Source: Candidatus Altimarinota bacterium (lineage in GTDB: Bacteria > Patescibacteriota > Gracilibacteria > UBA4473). From it: a DNA stretch of 64,000 nt. Shown here piece after piece: positions 9,209 through 18,479 of the stretch. Each line of letters starts with the position of its first letter. Position 1 is the stretch's first letter. The stretch lies in assembly GCA_021734395.1 (NCBI GenBank), contig JAIPJB010000003.1:62001-126000 (forward strand), in the 5' to 3' direction. Under the pieces are notes generated by a model that was given only the letters and a program-made list of their open reading frames with translations, had not been told where the DNA came from and made no database searches. Both the position numbers and the translations under genes were made by a program.

Positions 9209-12200
9209 ATGCTTTTTCGCAACAAATATATTTTTATTCTCGCCGTGCTGGCACTTTTGATAGGGGCAGGAATTATGCTGGCACAGGGACAACTGGGTGG
9301 TGGATGGCTCCAGACTTCATCGCTCCAAAAAGGACTTGTGGGGCACTGGAAATTGGATGCTACTGGAAAAACAAAAGGAACAAATAAAATTACAAATTGG
9401 GATGTTGAGTCAGGAATTCCTCAGATGACAAGTTACGGAACGGCGAGAGGAAGTGTTGAACAGAGTACTGAACAAGTATATCAAGGAATCTACTCTGGGA
9501 AATACACAGGAGATGGAGTGACAGTCGGGATGAATCACTTCGATGTACTCGATAGTCCTGTTACCAACCTAGAAGTAGGCAAAACATACTATGCAGAAGT
9601 TATGGTCTACCTTCCCTCTGGACAGTCAGCTACAGGACTCAGTTTTCATGACAGTTGGGGTAGTTCTACAACTATAGATAGTACGACAACAACGGATCAA
9701 TGGGTAAAACTCAATGGAATATTTTCTGTGGAAGCAGACTCAGGGAATAAACATAATTATTTATATCTTCAAGGCACTGATAGTACGGCCAATACTGATT
9801 ATTTTTACTTTGATAATTGGATCATTCAGGAAATTGATATGGCAGCTGACTCTACTGGCCATACCAATCACGGATCAATTCAAGGAAATCCCACCTACAC
9901 CACGGATCACAAAGGGACTTCTAATAGTGCAATGAGCTTCTCTGGAGGAGATTATATTAATGCTGGTAGTGATGACAGTCTTGATAGTGCAACATTGACG
10001 ATATCTGCTTGGATCAAAAGAAGTAATCCTAGTAATAATAGAGATGTAATTGTGGGAACTACAAATACCAATGGTTATGATAGAAATCATTATCTCGATT
10101 TCGAAATATATTCTGACAATAAATTACTCCTTCTTTTTGGAGACGGGACAATCCATGGAGATGTATACAGCACTGGAACTATTACAGATAGCAATTGGCA
10201 TCATGTAGTAGTTACCAGAAACGATGCTACTGAAAAAGTGCAATTTTTTATTGATGGAGTAGCCGAAGCAGAAAAATCCTATGCTAATTCTCTTGGAACA
10301 ATTATTCCACTTGGAACTGATGATTTATTGATTGCCAAAACTGGCTTTGGTGGTCCTTTTGATGGATCACTAGATGATGTACGACTTTATAATAGAGTTC
10401 TCTCCGCCACTGAAATCCAACGTTTGTACGAAACCTACCAGCCCGAGATCCGGACTTCTCAGCATAAAGGTTTGGTCGGTCATTGGCCGCTGACGAGTGA
10501 GAGTGTGACTTCCAGCGAAGAACTCCTCACTAATGGTGATTTTAGCTCTGGTGATTTCACTGGCTGGGGTGGTGCCAATTTAGAAACTAAAGAGATTGTA
10601 AGTTGGCAGGGTGTTCCGAATGTTGTTCATTTTCAAGAAGATAGTGACACTTGGAATGGGATTCCTACTACTGGTACGAATCTTGTAGCAGGGAAAAAAT
10701 ACATTCGAACTGTTTCTTTATGGGTACCTACAGGAGGAACATTAGCGGATATTCGTATTGGAAGTTATGACAACTGGTCCAATGTCGTGTATGGGTTCCA
10801 AACCCCTACCAAAACTGGTGAATGGGAAACCCTGAGCTACGAAGTTATTGCTTCTTCCACCGGAAGTGCCAGCGGAGCTATAAATATACAAACTCGGAAC
10901 AGTCAGGATGTCTATATAGCATTTGGAAGTCTCAAGGAAATTGATACAAAGGCGTCTGACCTTACCCCCAATGCGAATCACGGTGCCATTACTGGAACAA
11001 GCGTGCGAAACCATGGATATGAATTTGATGGGACGGATGATTATATTGAAATTGGAGACAAATCTGAGTTAGATTTTAATACAGGAAGTTTTTCCGTAAC
11101 CGCATGGATTAAGGATAGTGGTAGTGGAGGACATTGGTTTGTAAAACGAGAATCTGGAAGTACCAATGCTGGATATGAACTAGGGATTGATGGAACAAAT
11201 GGAAGTTTGAGTTGGTATCTCAATGATGGAACAAGCGCAATAGCTGATACCGCTGATACAACTTCTGCAAGTGATGGAACATGGCATCATGTAGGAATCG
11301 TTTTTGATAGAACTAATAATCAAATCAGAAGATACGTTGACGGAACTGCAACAGGAACGGTGAGCAATTTTGGAAGCTTGGGAAGTATTGATAATGCATT
11401 TCGAGCATCAATTGGAGCTCGACTCGGATCCTCTCCTGACAATGAATTTACTGGTTCTATCGCAAACCTTCGGATTTATGATCGTGCACTAGCGGCAAGC
11501 GAAGTCTCAGATCTTTATAATGGAGCTGATATCCCCTCGCCTATCGCACACTGGCCTCTGGATAATGGTGCCGGAGACACCTCCGGCAATGGAAATCATG
11601 GGACAGTCAATGGAGCCACACTTATCGGCGAAGCGGCGAGTTTTGATGGGGTGGATGCTCAAGCAACAATCAATAATGATACAATGTTTCAATTAGATCC
11701 AACATCTGATTCTTTCACGCTTTCTTCGTGGATAAACATTGATGCTGCATCAACTAGTAACGCATTTATTTTGGGAAAAAACTCTGCCTATGGTCTATCT
11801 GTTGGAACAAACTTAAAACCACGTATGTACTTTGGTGCATCCAGTTCAGATGTAGTTGCCAATACAACAATAGATACCAATACTTGGTATCATGTAACAG
11901 GGGTGTTCAATGTTTCTGAAGCTAAAATTTATGTAAACGGAGTACTTGATAACTCGGGTTCAATATCAGGATCACCTTCGCAAAGCAATAATGTTACCAT
12001 TGGTGGAATAACATATCCAAATTATTACTTTAACGGTCAAATTCGTGATGCTCGCATTTATAACCGTGCCCTCTCTGCAGCAGAAATCTCTCAGCTCTAC
12101 AACCAACGCCGATCTCCTGCCGTCCTCAAGACGGGAAGTTTAAATAAAGGTCTCATCGGTCATTGGGATATGAAGAGCAAAGATCTCAAAACTGGAGAAA

Positions 12201-13180
12201 ATCTTCTTATCAATCCAAGTTTTGAGACAGAAGATTTAACAAATTGGACTGCTAATGCAAATTATTCAGCATCAAATGATCAATCAAGATATGGGAATTA
12301 CTCTATAAAGGGAATTCACGATGGAAGCATCGAAAAGCCACTTGCCTATCAATATGCCACTGTCGAAGTGGGAAAAGACTATGTAGTGAGTGGTTGGATA
12401 AAATCAGATCTTACGGCTGGAACACACTATCTCACGACTGAAGGTGCAGCAGGTGGCATCGTAGGAGAAACAATTAGTGGCACTACTGATTGGACATTTG
12501 TCCAAAAAACGATAACAGCCACAACTACTGATTTACGAGTAAATGTATACCCTCATAGTTATCCCAACGGAACAACTTGGTCAGATTTTCTCTCTGTCAA
12601 AGAAATCAACATTACCGCCGACTCTACTCCCAATACGAACCACGGAGCAATCTATGGAGCGACCGCAGGAGATAGCGCTACAACATTCGATGGAAGTAGT
12701 GATTATGTCGATTTAGGCGATATTTCTTCCACAGAAAATACTCAGCAATTGACCGTCTCTGCCTGGTTGAAATCTGATCCTTCAAGTGCTTACAGAACTG
12801 CTGTAAGCAAAGGATATTACACAGGTGGAAGCTGGGAACTGCGAATGACACGAGATAGTGAAGGTCCTATAATGCGCTTTGGGATTACTACTGAAAATGG
12901 TCGCGTAGAATCGCTTGCGAATTTCGAGAATTCCACATGGCATCATGTCGTTGGTGTTTATGATGGAGCCCAAACTGCGATTTATTATGATGGCGATCTG
13001 CAAGACACAGGCCCGCAAACAGGTACCATTGTTGATACCAGTACAACCGTAAAAATTGGTCAAAATGGAAGCACTTCTATTCCCTATGAATATTGGGACG
13101 GTGACATGACTGGTGTCCGAATCTACAACCGCGCCCTTTCCCCCCGTGAAGTCAAAATGCTCTACGATCAGGGACGGTAG
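9209..13180 (+). CDS. Giant exported protein with four LamG domains and nested jelly-roll modules
   Basis: 1323 aa from the ATG at 9209, which gives an N-terminal membrane or signal segment (KYIFILAVLALLIGAGIML). The rest is four concanavalin/LamG-like units, each opening with GLVGHW or IAHWPL, containing SAWIK or SSWIN and WHHV or WYHV strands, and closing with RIYNRALS-like strands. In units 1, 2 and 4 a module of about 150 residues, beginning NGDF or NPSFE-like and resembling a carbohydrate-binding jelly roll, is inserted between the first LamG strand and the NHG strand; unit 3 lacks it. It probably binds glycans at the cell surface. No sorting signal is visible at the C-terminus. It is flanked by repeat clusters on both sides. 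Confidence 0.9.
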   Translation: MLFRNKYIFILAVLALLIGAGIMLAQGQLGGGWLQTSSLQKGLVGHWKLDATGKTKGTNKITNWDVESGIPQMTSYGTARGSVEQSTEQVYQGIYSGKYTGDGVTVGMNHFDVLDSPVTNLEVGKTYYAEVMVYLPSGQSATGLSFHDSWGSSTTIDSTTTTDQWVKLNGIFSVEADSGNKHNYLYLQGTDSTANTDYFYFDNWIIQEIDMAADSTGHTNHGSIQGNPTYTTDHKGTSNSAMSFSGGDYINAGSDDSLDSATLTISAWIKRSNPSNNRDVIVGTTNTNGYDRNHYLDFEIYSDNKLLLLFGDGTIHGDVYSTGTITDSNWHHVVVTRNDATEKVQFFIDGVAEAEKSYANSLGTIIPLGTDDLLIAKTGFGGPFDGSLDDVRLYNRVLSATEIQRLYETYQPEIRTSQHKGLVGHWPLTSESVTSSEELLTNGDFSSGDFTGWGGANLETKEIVSWQGVPNVVHFQEDSDTWNGIPTTGTNLVAGKKYIRTVSLWVPTGGTLADIRIGSYDNWSNVVYGFQTPTKTGEWETLSYEVIASSTGSASGAINIQTRNSQDVYIAFGSLKEIDTKASDLTPNANHGAITGTSVRNHGYEFDGTDDYIEIGDKSELDFNTGSFSVTAWIKDSGSGGHWFVKRESGSTNAGYELGIDGTNGSLSWYLNDGTSAIADTADTTSASDGTWHHVGIVFDRTNNQIRRYVDGTATGTVSNFGSLGSIDNAFRASIGARLGSSPDNEFTGSIANLRIYDRALAASEVSDLYNGADIPSPIAHWPLDNGAGDTSGNGNHGTVNGATLIGEAASFDGVDAQATINNDTMFQLDPTSDSFTLSSWINIDAASTSNAFILGKNSAYGLSVGTNLKPRMYFGASSSDVVANTTIDTNTWYHVTGVFNVSEAKIYVNGVLDNSGSISGSPSQSNNVTIGGITYPNYYFNGQIRDARIYNRALSAAEISQLYNQRRSPAVLKTGSLNKGLIGHWDMKSKDLKTGENLLINPSFETEDLTNWTANANYSASNDQSRYGNYSIKGIHDGSIEKPLAYQYATVEVGKDYVVSGWIKSDLTAGTHYLTTEGAAGGIVGETISGTTDWTFVQKTITATTTDLRVNVYPHSYPNGTTWSDFLSVKEINITADSTPNTNHGAIYGATAGDSATTFDGSSDYVDLGDISSTENTQQLTVSAWLKSDPSSAYRTAVSKGYYTGGSWELRMTRDSEGPIMRFGITTENGRVESLANFENSTWHHVVGVYDGAQTAIYYDGDLQDTGPQTGTIVDTSTTVKIGQNGSTSIPYEYWDGDMTGVRIYNRALSPREVKMLYDQGR

Positions 13181-13189
13181 CGATTTTAT

Positions 13190-13282
13190 TTTGTCATCCC
13201 GAGCGAAGCCGAAGAGGAGTCTATTTTATTTTCCCCTCTCGTCATTGCGATCTCCCGCCTTGGCGGGGGAGAAGCAATCTTC
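13190..13282. repeat. Repeat cluster upstream of the GIY-YIG gene
   Basis: Two units are seen. One reads TCATCCCGAGCGAAGCCGAAG (from about 13194). The second (13241-13282) begins GTCATTGCGA, carries the hairpin CTCCCGCCTTGGCGGGGGAG and ends GAAGCAATCT. The second unit recurs in inverted orientation just after the GIY-YIG gene (13610-13644). Confidence 0.8.
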
Positions 13283-13317
13283 TTTCCATTTTGACTCGTA
13301 AATTTTATAATTTTTCT

Positions 13318-13611
13318 ATGGGGCGAGGGTATGTATACATCATCACGAATCATTCGAACAATGTGCTATATACAGGGGTCACGAATAATTTAAAACAAAG
13401 AATATATGAACACAAAACAGGAAAAGGAAGCATGTTTGCTTCTAAATACAAATGCCAAAAATTGGTTTATTTTGATGAAACCGATGATATTTGTGCTGCA
13501 ATCAAGTATGAGAAAAAAATAAAATCAGGATCCAGGAAAAAGAAAATCCAATTGATCCGAGAGCAGAATCCTCAGTGGGTTGATTTGGCACAAGGATGGT
13601 TTGATGCGTAG
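13318..13611 (+). CDS. Small GIY-YIG domain endonuclease
   Basis: 97 aa from the ATG at 13318 (MGRGYVYIITNHSNNVLYTG). The GIY-YIG core is clear: VYI, YTG, the catalytic Arg in NNLKQRIYEHKTG, and a later Glu in AAIKYEKKIKSG. Length and tail (WVDLAQGWFDA) fit the YhbQ/UPF0213-like single-domain family, not UvrC. A TATAAT box ends 6 nt before the ATG, so transcription probably starts at the initiation codon. Inverted copies of a GTCATTGCGA repeat flank the gene, and its stop codon lies against the right-hand copy, as in a repeat-associated mobile unit. The cellular role of this family is uncertain. Confidence 0.9.
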   Translation: MGRGYVYIITNHSNNVLYTGVTNNLKQRIYEHKTGKGSMFASKYKCQKLVYFDETDDICAAIKYEKKIKSGSRKKKIQLIREQNPQWVDLAQGWFDA

Positions 13612-13644
13612 ATTGCTTCGATCGTTTTACTCTCTCGCAATGAC
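13610..13644. repeat. Inverted copy of the GTCATTGCGA repeat
   Basis: AGATTGCTTCG at 13610-13620 and TCGCAATGAC at 13635-13644 are the reverse complements of GAAGCAATCT and GTCATTGCGA in the upstream unit (13241-13280). The repeat begins at the stop codon of the GIY-YIG gene. Confidence 0.8.
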
Positions 13645-13676
13645 GAATTTCTTTCTCAAGATTCGAATGACACTCA

Positions 13677-13711
13677 GGATACGAACTCTGGAATTCTTTG
13701 TGTTCGTATCC
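13677..13711. repeat. Palindrome family B, copy 2
   Basis: GGATACGAAC and GTTCGTATCC form a perfect 10-bp inverted repeat with a 15-nt spacer. It is a variant of the GGATTCGAACTC family and differs by a compensating change in both arms (T to A on one side, A to T on the other). Confidence 0.8.
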
Positions 13712-13739
13712 AAACTCATTTTCGGGTTTGAATCTGAAT

Positions 13740-13766
13740 TTATTGAACAATTTTTTTGTTCAATAA
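13740..13766. repeat. Palindrome family A, copy 1
   Basis: Arms TTATTGAACAA and TTGTTCAATAA (11 bp, perfect) enclose a short T-run on the + strand. It is the first of eight similar elements, all with the T-run on the + strand. It lies just past the stop codon of the DipZ gene. Confidence 0.85.
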
Positions 13767-13770
13767 ATAA

Positions 13771-15420
13771 TCATCCAAACGTCCATGCATACAGCTGAAT
13801 ATTTTCTCCTTCAGTGAAACGAATCTCAATCTCATGCTCTGTATATTGATCACCAAAATCAGCCACATTATAGAGTGTTTCTTCATCGATCTGAATGGTT
13901 TCGGAAAATTCTCCGTCCAGATAAATCTCAGCTGTTGCCTTTCCGCCCATCACTAAATTGGCTTTCGCGGCGGTAAAATTCATGTGAATGGACGCGGGAA
14001 ATTTTTGCGTAAAAACACTTTCGCCATTTTCTTCCCATTCACCGGTCAACTTCCATTCATTGCGTTTCAATGACTGATCTGAGCCCACCATATTTTCTCG
14101 TCGACGCGTCCCCAGATACGTCTCATGAGTTTGAATTTTTCGAAAGTCAGCTCTGTGAGCCACATCTGATAAGCCCTTTGCTTTCGTTCCCAGCAAAGCG
14201 ACTACCGCTCGCTCGGTCTCATCATATTCCCCTTCTCCGAAATGATGGTATCGCACAAAGCCGTCCCGATCGATCAGATATTTTGCGGGCCAGTATCGAT
14301 TTTCATAATTCCGCCACGTTTTAAAATCATTATCCTGCACTACCGGATAGGTCAAACCATGTTTTTCGACCGCCTGGCGAACATTGTCTATTTTTTTCTC
14401 AAACGCAAACTCCGGCGCATGAATTCCCAAAATCACCAGCCCATCATCGGCATACTGCTCATGGAGTGCCTGAATATAAGGCAAAGTACGAATACAATTG
14501 ATACAGGAATATGTCCAGAAATCAATCAGAACCACTTTCCCTTTGAGCTCTTCCAGAGAATTAGAGCCGTCAGAATTGATCCAGTTTTGAAGTCCTTCTA
14601 GTTCAGGAGCGGGATATTTTTCCGAAAAAGAAAAAGAATTTTGTACCGAATCTGAAAATTGGTCTGTCATAGTTTTATCTTGAGAAGATGATTTTCGAGG
14701 CGCAAATTTTTCGAGCAAGACTTTTTCAATACCCGTACTGTCAATTCCCTGATCGAGGAGCCAGGTCTCGGCTTTCTTTTCCCAACCGGTTATAAGAGCA
14801 ATACCGAGAATCAAAAATAAAACCCCCAATCCCCGTCGAAATTTTCCGTGCGGATCTGCCGCCCAGCGAAAACGCGAAACCGCTTTTTGTCCGAGAAGAG
14901 CAATAAGAAATAAAATCAGTGCGAGCCCGAGTCCATAAACCAATAAGTTGATGAGCCCCCAAGTAAAACTGGCTGGCAAAACGGTCGCCAAAATCACGAA
15001 ATACACCGGTGAACAGCTCGCGAATACCGGTCCGAGTGAAGCACCCAAAGCAATGGCTCCTCCAATCCCCTTTTTCTGAGACGAACGAGCAAGAATTTTT
15101 TGAGATTGAGAACCCAATCGAAGTTTCTGAGAAATCTTTTCCCAGAGATCCGGCCATGTCGTGATAATACCAAAAAATATGATAATTCCTCCCGACATCC
15201 ATTTCCAAAAATCCTGCGGAATCTCAATCAGCAATGTCGATGCCTTGAGCAGCAACGTGAAGAGAACAATCGAAATCCCTAGAGAAAGAGTGATTACCAA
15301 CGGCCGCAGCCAACTTTTTTGTCCCAGACTTCCCCCCAAGACAACCGGAAGCACTGGCAGCACGCACGGTGCCAAAACGGTCAATATCCCCGCCAAAAAT
15401 GACAATAATAAAAATTCCAT
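13771..15420 (-). CDS. dipZ: DipZ-like thiol-disulfide protein (CcdA membrane domain + thioredoxin)
   Basis: 549 aa. Residues 1-215 form a CcdA/DsbD-type membrane domain with about six helices and the paired cysteines C19 (APCVLPVLP) and C136 (ASCSPVY). Residues 270-400 are an extracytoplasmic thioredoxin fold with C306-x-x-C309 (TYSCINCIRT). The final 130 residues form a beta-rich domain (FPASIHMNFTAAKANLVMGG). This order is that of DipZ, which carries electrons across the membrane to exported thiols. It lies 9 nt beyond the thioredoxin lipoprotein gene and next to three genes for Cys-containing exported proteins, its plausible clients. Confidence 0.92.
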   Translation of the reverse strand: MEFLLLSFLAGILTVLAPCVLPVLPVVLGGSLGQKSWLRPLVITLSLGISIVLFTLLLKASTLLIEIPQDFWKWMSGGIIIFFGIITTWPDLWEKISQKLRLGSQSQKILARSSQKKGIGGAIALGASLGPVFASCSPVYFVILATVLPASFTWGLINLLVYGLGLALILFLIALLGQKAVSRFRWAADPHGKFRRGLGVLFLILGIALITGWEKKAETWLLDQGIDSTGIEKVLLEKFAPRKSSSQDKTMTDQFSDSVQNSFSFSEKYPAPELEGLQNWINSDGSNSLEELKGKVVLIDFWTYSCINCIRTLPYIQALHEQYADDGLVILGIHAPEFAFEKKIDNVRQAVEKHGLTYPVVQDNDFKTWRNYENRYWPAKYLIDRDGFVRYHHFGEGEYDETERAVVALLGTKAKGLSDVAHRADFRKIQTHETYLGTRRRENMVGSDQSLKRNEWKLTGEWEENGESVFTQKFPASIHMNFTAAKANLVMGGKATAEIYLDGEFSETIQIDEETLYNVADFGDQYTEHEIEIRFTEGENIQLYAWTFG

Positions 15421-15429
15421 GAATAAAAA

Positions 15430-15894
15430 TTATGGGAGAAAGTGTGCCTGCACGATTTCAAAAGAAGGATCTATTTCTTTCATCGTTACCTCACCTGCCG
15501 CATCAAAAAAGACAACGGTCGTCTGACTGGTGATCTCAAACATTTTTTTGAGTTCGGTTTCAGTATCGTAATCAGCTTCAAGAACAAGAGTATTCGACGG
15601 AAGATTTTCTGTTTGGGAGAGGATCATGTCTTTCCAGTTTCGGCATGTGGGACACCAGTCTGCGTGGAAAAAAAGAACAAAAGGTTGCGTTCCTTTTATT
15701 TGATTGAACTCTTCGGCTGTGTAATCCCTATAAAGAGAACGCTTCTTCTCTGCCTCTGAGGGAGAATTTTGAGAAGCAATATCATCTTGTTGGTTTTCTG
15801 AAATATTTTTGGGTTCCTCAGAACGAACCTGCTGACACCCAGAAACAAACAAAAGAGAAAAAAGAACGAAAAAAGAAAAAGAGAATGTTTTCAT
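15430..15894 (-). CDS. Thioredoxin-like lipoprotein
   Basis: 154 aa with a lipoprotein signal peptide ending in the lipobox LFVSGC (C20) and a thioredoxin-like domain containing the active-site C81-P-T-C84 (HADWCPTCRNW). A linker of about 40 polar residues joins the lipid anchor to the domain. It is probably anchored on the outer face of the membrane and exchanges electrons with the DipZ protein encoded just downstream. The 9-nt spacing indicates a single transcript. Confidence 0.88.
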   Translation of the reverse strand: MKTFSFSFFVLFSLLFVSGCQQVRSEEPKNISENQQDDIASQNSPSEAEKKRSLYRDYTAEEFNQIKGTQPFVLFFHADWCPTCRNWKDMILSQTENLPSNTLVLEADYDTETELKKMFEITSQTTVVFFDAAGEVTMKEIDPSFEIVQAHFLP

Positions 15895-15978
15895 GAGAAA
15901 AAATAAAAAAGTACTCTGTCATAGTAGGAGAAAAATCTTCTTTTCCCAAAGCATTGTGTAGCCTGAACGACACGATGA

Positions 15979-16500
15979 TCAGTAACACACCGGACACTGA
16001 ATTTCGATACGTTGCTTTTGGGTGCAGATACGGCAGGCAATATCCAGGCTCTCCTCGAATTCTTCATTGAGAGAAGTGAGCAATCCTACACTTCGGCGCA
16101 GATAATTTTGATACTGTTCGGCATGTTTCCCCGTCGCGAAAAGAACTCCTTCTCTGAAGGAATATCTCTCTCTGCTTTCTGAGTCAGACACAAAATCAAA
16201 TGTTCCGAGTTTGGATTCGTCTTCAACTAATACTCCCGACTCTCCTTTTTTTTCGTCCAAAATGAACTGTCCATCAATAAATCGATGATAGTCTGCTATA
16301 AAGGAACGATGCAAGTCTTCAAAATCTTTCTGCATTTCAGGCTGCAACTGATACTGCTGTATGGTGAGAACTGGTTTCTCCTCCCAAAGGTCGCTCCAAA
16401 AATCCTGCAACGAAAAAGCCTGCAGATATGACGCATACTCTGCCCCACTTCCCAGGAGTGTAGAAAAGGCCAGAAGGGCTATCAGAAAAAATTTCTTCAT
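15979..16500 (-). CDS. Exported protein with C-terminal four-Cys cluster
   Basis: 173 aa starting with a signal peptide (MKKFFLIALLAFSTLLGSGA). The body is acidic and helical. The extreme C-terminus holds C156-x2-C159-x9-C169-x2-C172, a zinc-ribbon-like spacing that is unusual in an exported protein; the cysteines could also form disulfides. The start codon overlaps the stop of the upstream gene (TAATG), so translation is coupled. It is the third member of a three-gene set of unknown function (17684, 16500, 15979). No homologue is recognised. Confidence 0.8.
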   Translation of the reverse strand: MKKFFLIALLAFSTLLGSGAEYASYLQAFSLQDFWSDLWEEKPVLTIQQYQLQPEMQKDFEDLHRSFIADYHRFIDGQFILDEKKGESGVLVEDESKLGTFDFVSDSESRERYSFREGVLFATGKHAEQYQNYLRRSVGLLTSLNEEFEESLDIACRICTQKQRIEIQCPVCY

Positions 16501-17687
16501 TATTTTTGGGGTTTGGGTTCAAAGTCGTCTTTAAAAATCTGGTGAATTTCTTCGGCGGATTTCAAATATGATTTCAAATCCTGATTCCACTGCTGCATTT
16601 TTTCACTCAGAGGAAGAAAGGGGTCAGTCGCCGCATTCCATTCCGCATCAAGCTGAATTTGCTTCAAATCACGCTGAAAATCGTCTTCACGAAATTCTTC
16701 ACAGGCAAAAAAAGTTTCTATTTTCCCCTGATAATCTCTTCTTTCTGTTTGAGCGGTTTCCACACAATGAGATTCGAGCAATTGCTCTGTTTCTCGGCGA
16801 AGCTCTTGGGCTATGTCTTGGCTTTCCACCTGATCAGCAAGAGGCTCGGTTTTGTCAGGTGGTGATCCTTTTTTTCCAAAAGCTCCCGAACCTGTGGAAT
16901 CCTGAGACATGCCTGAATGACTCGCAAATTCAAACATTCCTTTGGTAGAAATGCCTCCCACCAAAGGATATCCTGTCATTTTTTGTATCGGCTTGGTAAC
17001 AATGCCAACAATGATGCCCGTCAAAGAATCTGAAAAGTTATCATATTCTTTATCTGTAAAATCACCGCCAAACTCTTCCTGTAACGACCCTTCCCTTTGA
17101 TCCTGCCAATTTTCCTGCTCGAGAATAAAGTCTGTCTGCCCTGAACCATAGGTCAAGAAAGAAGGATTATCGGGCTTCTGAGTCTGATATTTTTCTCCGA
17201 AAAAGAGCGCATCAATCTCACGTAAATCTTGAATCAGATCAAAGGGAGAATCCGAAAGCGTATCGTTGGCAAACATACTCCGCAATCCATTCCGACGAGC
17301 CAAATTGTTTTCTTCACGTAATAAACGAGATTCATAGTTATAGAGATTCTGAATATTACGTGAAGTACCGATCTGTTGCTCCAAACTTTTTCCACTCTGC
17401 TGATGCACATCCGGAACCGAAAGTTCTGACAATGTCTTTCTCTCCTCTTGGGTGAATTCCCGCCCTCTCTCGTGCTGTCCTATACGGTTGAGAATCTCCA
17501 CCCCGTAGGGCAAAGCAGCGTCATCAAAATCGCTTTCCTCGTGCGCATCCTGATAGATTTTCATGTAGATCCCTTGCATCGATTCCCACCCGGAAAAATC
17601 TCTCAGTTTTTGCGGATATGGCTGAAACCCCGCCTGACATGAAAGCGAAAAGAAGAGTGTACCGACAGCCAGCAGAAATTGCTTCAT
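16500..17687 (-). CDS. Exported or lipid-anchored protein, unknown function
   Basis: 395 aa. The N-terminus (MKQFLLAVGTLFFSLSCQAG) is a signal peptide with a lipobox-like SLSC. The mature part is acidic and polar. One Gly/hydrophobic patch (SLTGIIVGIVTKPIQKMTGY, about 220-240) could associate with a membrane. A few Cys occur late in the chain. It overlaps the upstream gene by 4 nt (ATGA) and the downstream one by one base (TAATG), so the three genes form one tight translational unit. I recognise no family. An envelope assembly is possible, from context only. Confidence 0.78.
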   Translation of the reverse strand: MKQFLLAVGTLFFSLSCQAGFQPYPQKLRDFSGWESMQGIYMKIYQDAHEESDFDDAALPYGVEILNRIGQHERGREFTQEERKTLSELSVPDVHQQSGKSLEQQIGTSRNIQNLYNYESRLLREENNLARRNGLRSMFANDTLSDSPFDLIQDLREIDALFFGEKYQTQKPDNPSFLTYGSGQTDFILEQENWQDQREGSLQEEFGGDFTDKEYDNFSDSLTGIIVGIVTKPIQKMTGYPLVGGISTKGMFEFASHSGMSQDSTGSGAFGKKGSPPDKTEPLADQVESQDIAQELRRETEQLLESHCVETAQTERRDYQGKIETFFACEEFREDDFQRDLKQIQLDAEWNAATDPFLPLSEKMQQWNQDLKSYLKSAEEIHQIFKDDFEPKPQK

Positions 17688-18475
17688 GGACTGGCGGCGT
17701 TAATAAATTTTTCGGGATAGAGATCAAAAACAGATCGTAAATCCTGAAGGAGCTCTTTATTTTCCTGAAGCTTTGTATAAATCGCACGCAGCCAAGCATG
17801 TGTTCGATATGCCTGTTCGTATTTTTGATAGAAAAGAATTGTGTCGAGTAAGCCACGCCGCGCTTTTTCCATCTCGTGCTCATAGATATTTTTTTGCTGT
17901 GCAAAAAGGACATTCCATTCTCGAGGTGTGGAAATCTGATCTCCAAACTCCTGAGAAAAGGAAGCATCATCTCGTATCTTCCCCCAGAGATACTTTTGAT
18001 AGCCGCACCATTCGACCAGTACTGTTTCCCCAACGCGACAGGAGGAATACGCATCTTTTACCGTTTGGAACTCACTGGAGCTCTGTGGGGAATTCTTTGA
18101 GGGAACACACTGCGTGCGAAGCCCCCGTGCTTCCTGCTGTTGTCGGACTTGAGAAGCTAGAGAGCGGCATTCATTATTTTGGGGTGGTTTCTGGAGCTGT
18201 GTTTTTTTTCCGGAAAGTTCTTTTTGGATTGTGTCGGCCACCTTTTTGCTGCCCTGATACAGAGCGTCATCAAAAATACAATTTACGGTCTGATGATACT
18301 CCTCCTGCACCTCTTCGAAAGGACGATCAAGTGAGTAGTCGATCGTGGAATAACAGAGATCCTGCATCAATTGCGGAAATTCTTCACGAAACGTCTTGTC
18401 TAGTTCTGCACTGACATTTCCTCCCCACATAAGTGAGAAGAAGATCAAAAATGTTTTTGTTTTTAGGTATCGCAC
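17684..18475 (-). CDS. Exported Cys-containing helical protein, unknown function
   Basis: 263 aa. The signal peptide MRYLKTKTFLIFFSLMWGGN ends near VSA. Six cysteines are spread over the first 160 residues (for example DLCYST, VNCIFDD, QCVPSK, WCGYQ), consistent with disulfides in an exported protein. The C-terminal 100 residues are strongly helical (KARRGLLDTILFYQKYEQAY) and end LYPEKFINAASP. It is the first gene of the three-gene overlapping set running to 15979 and lies 4 nt downstream of the glycosyltransferase gene. The DipZ/thioredoxin pair further along the same strand may service its thiols (inference). Confidence 0.78.
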   Translation of the reverse strand: MRYLKTKTFLIFFSLMWGGNVSAELDKTFREEFPQLMQDLCYSTIDYSLDRPFEEVQEEYHQTVNCIFDDALYQGSKKVADTIQKELSGKKTQLQKPPQNNECRSLASQVRQQQEARGLRTQCVPSKNSPQSSSEFQTVKDAYSSCRVGETVLVEWCGYQKYLWGKIRDDASFSQEFGDQISTPREWNVLFAQQKNIYEHEMEKARRGLLDTILFYQKYEQAYRTHAWLRAIYTKLQENKELLQDLRSVFDLYPEKFINAASP

Positions 18476-18479
18476 GATG

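Noticed and set aside
9164..13644. Integrative element or prophage carrying the LamG and GIY-YIG genes
   Set aside because: No integrase, phage structural gene or tRNA attachment site is visible; only repeats flank the genes.
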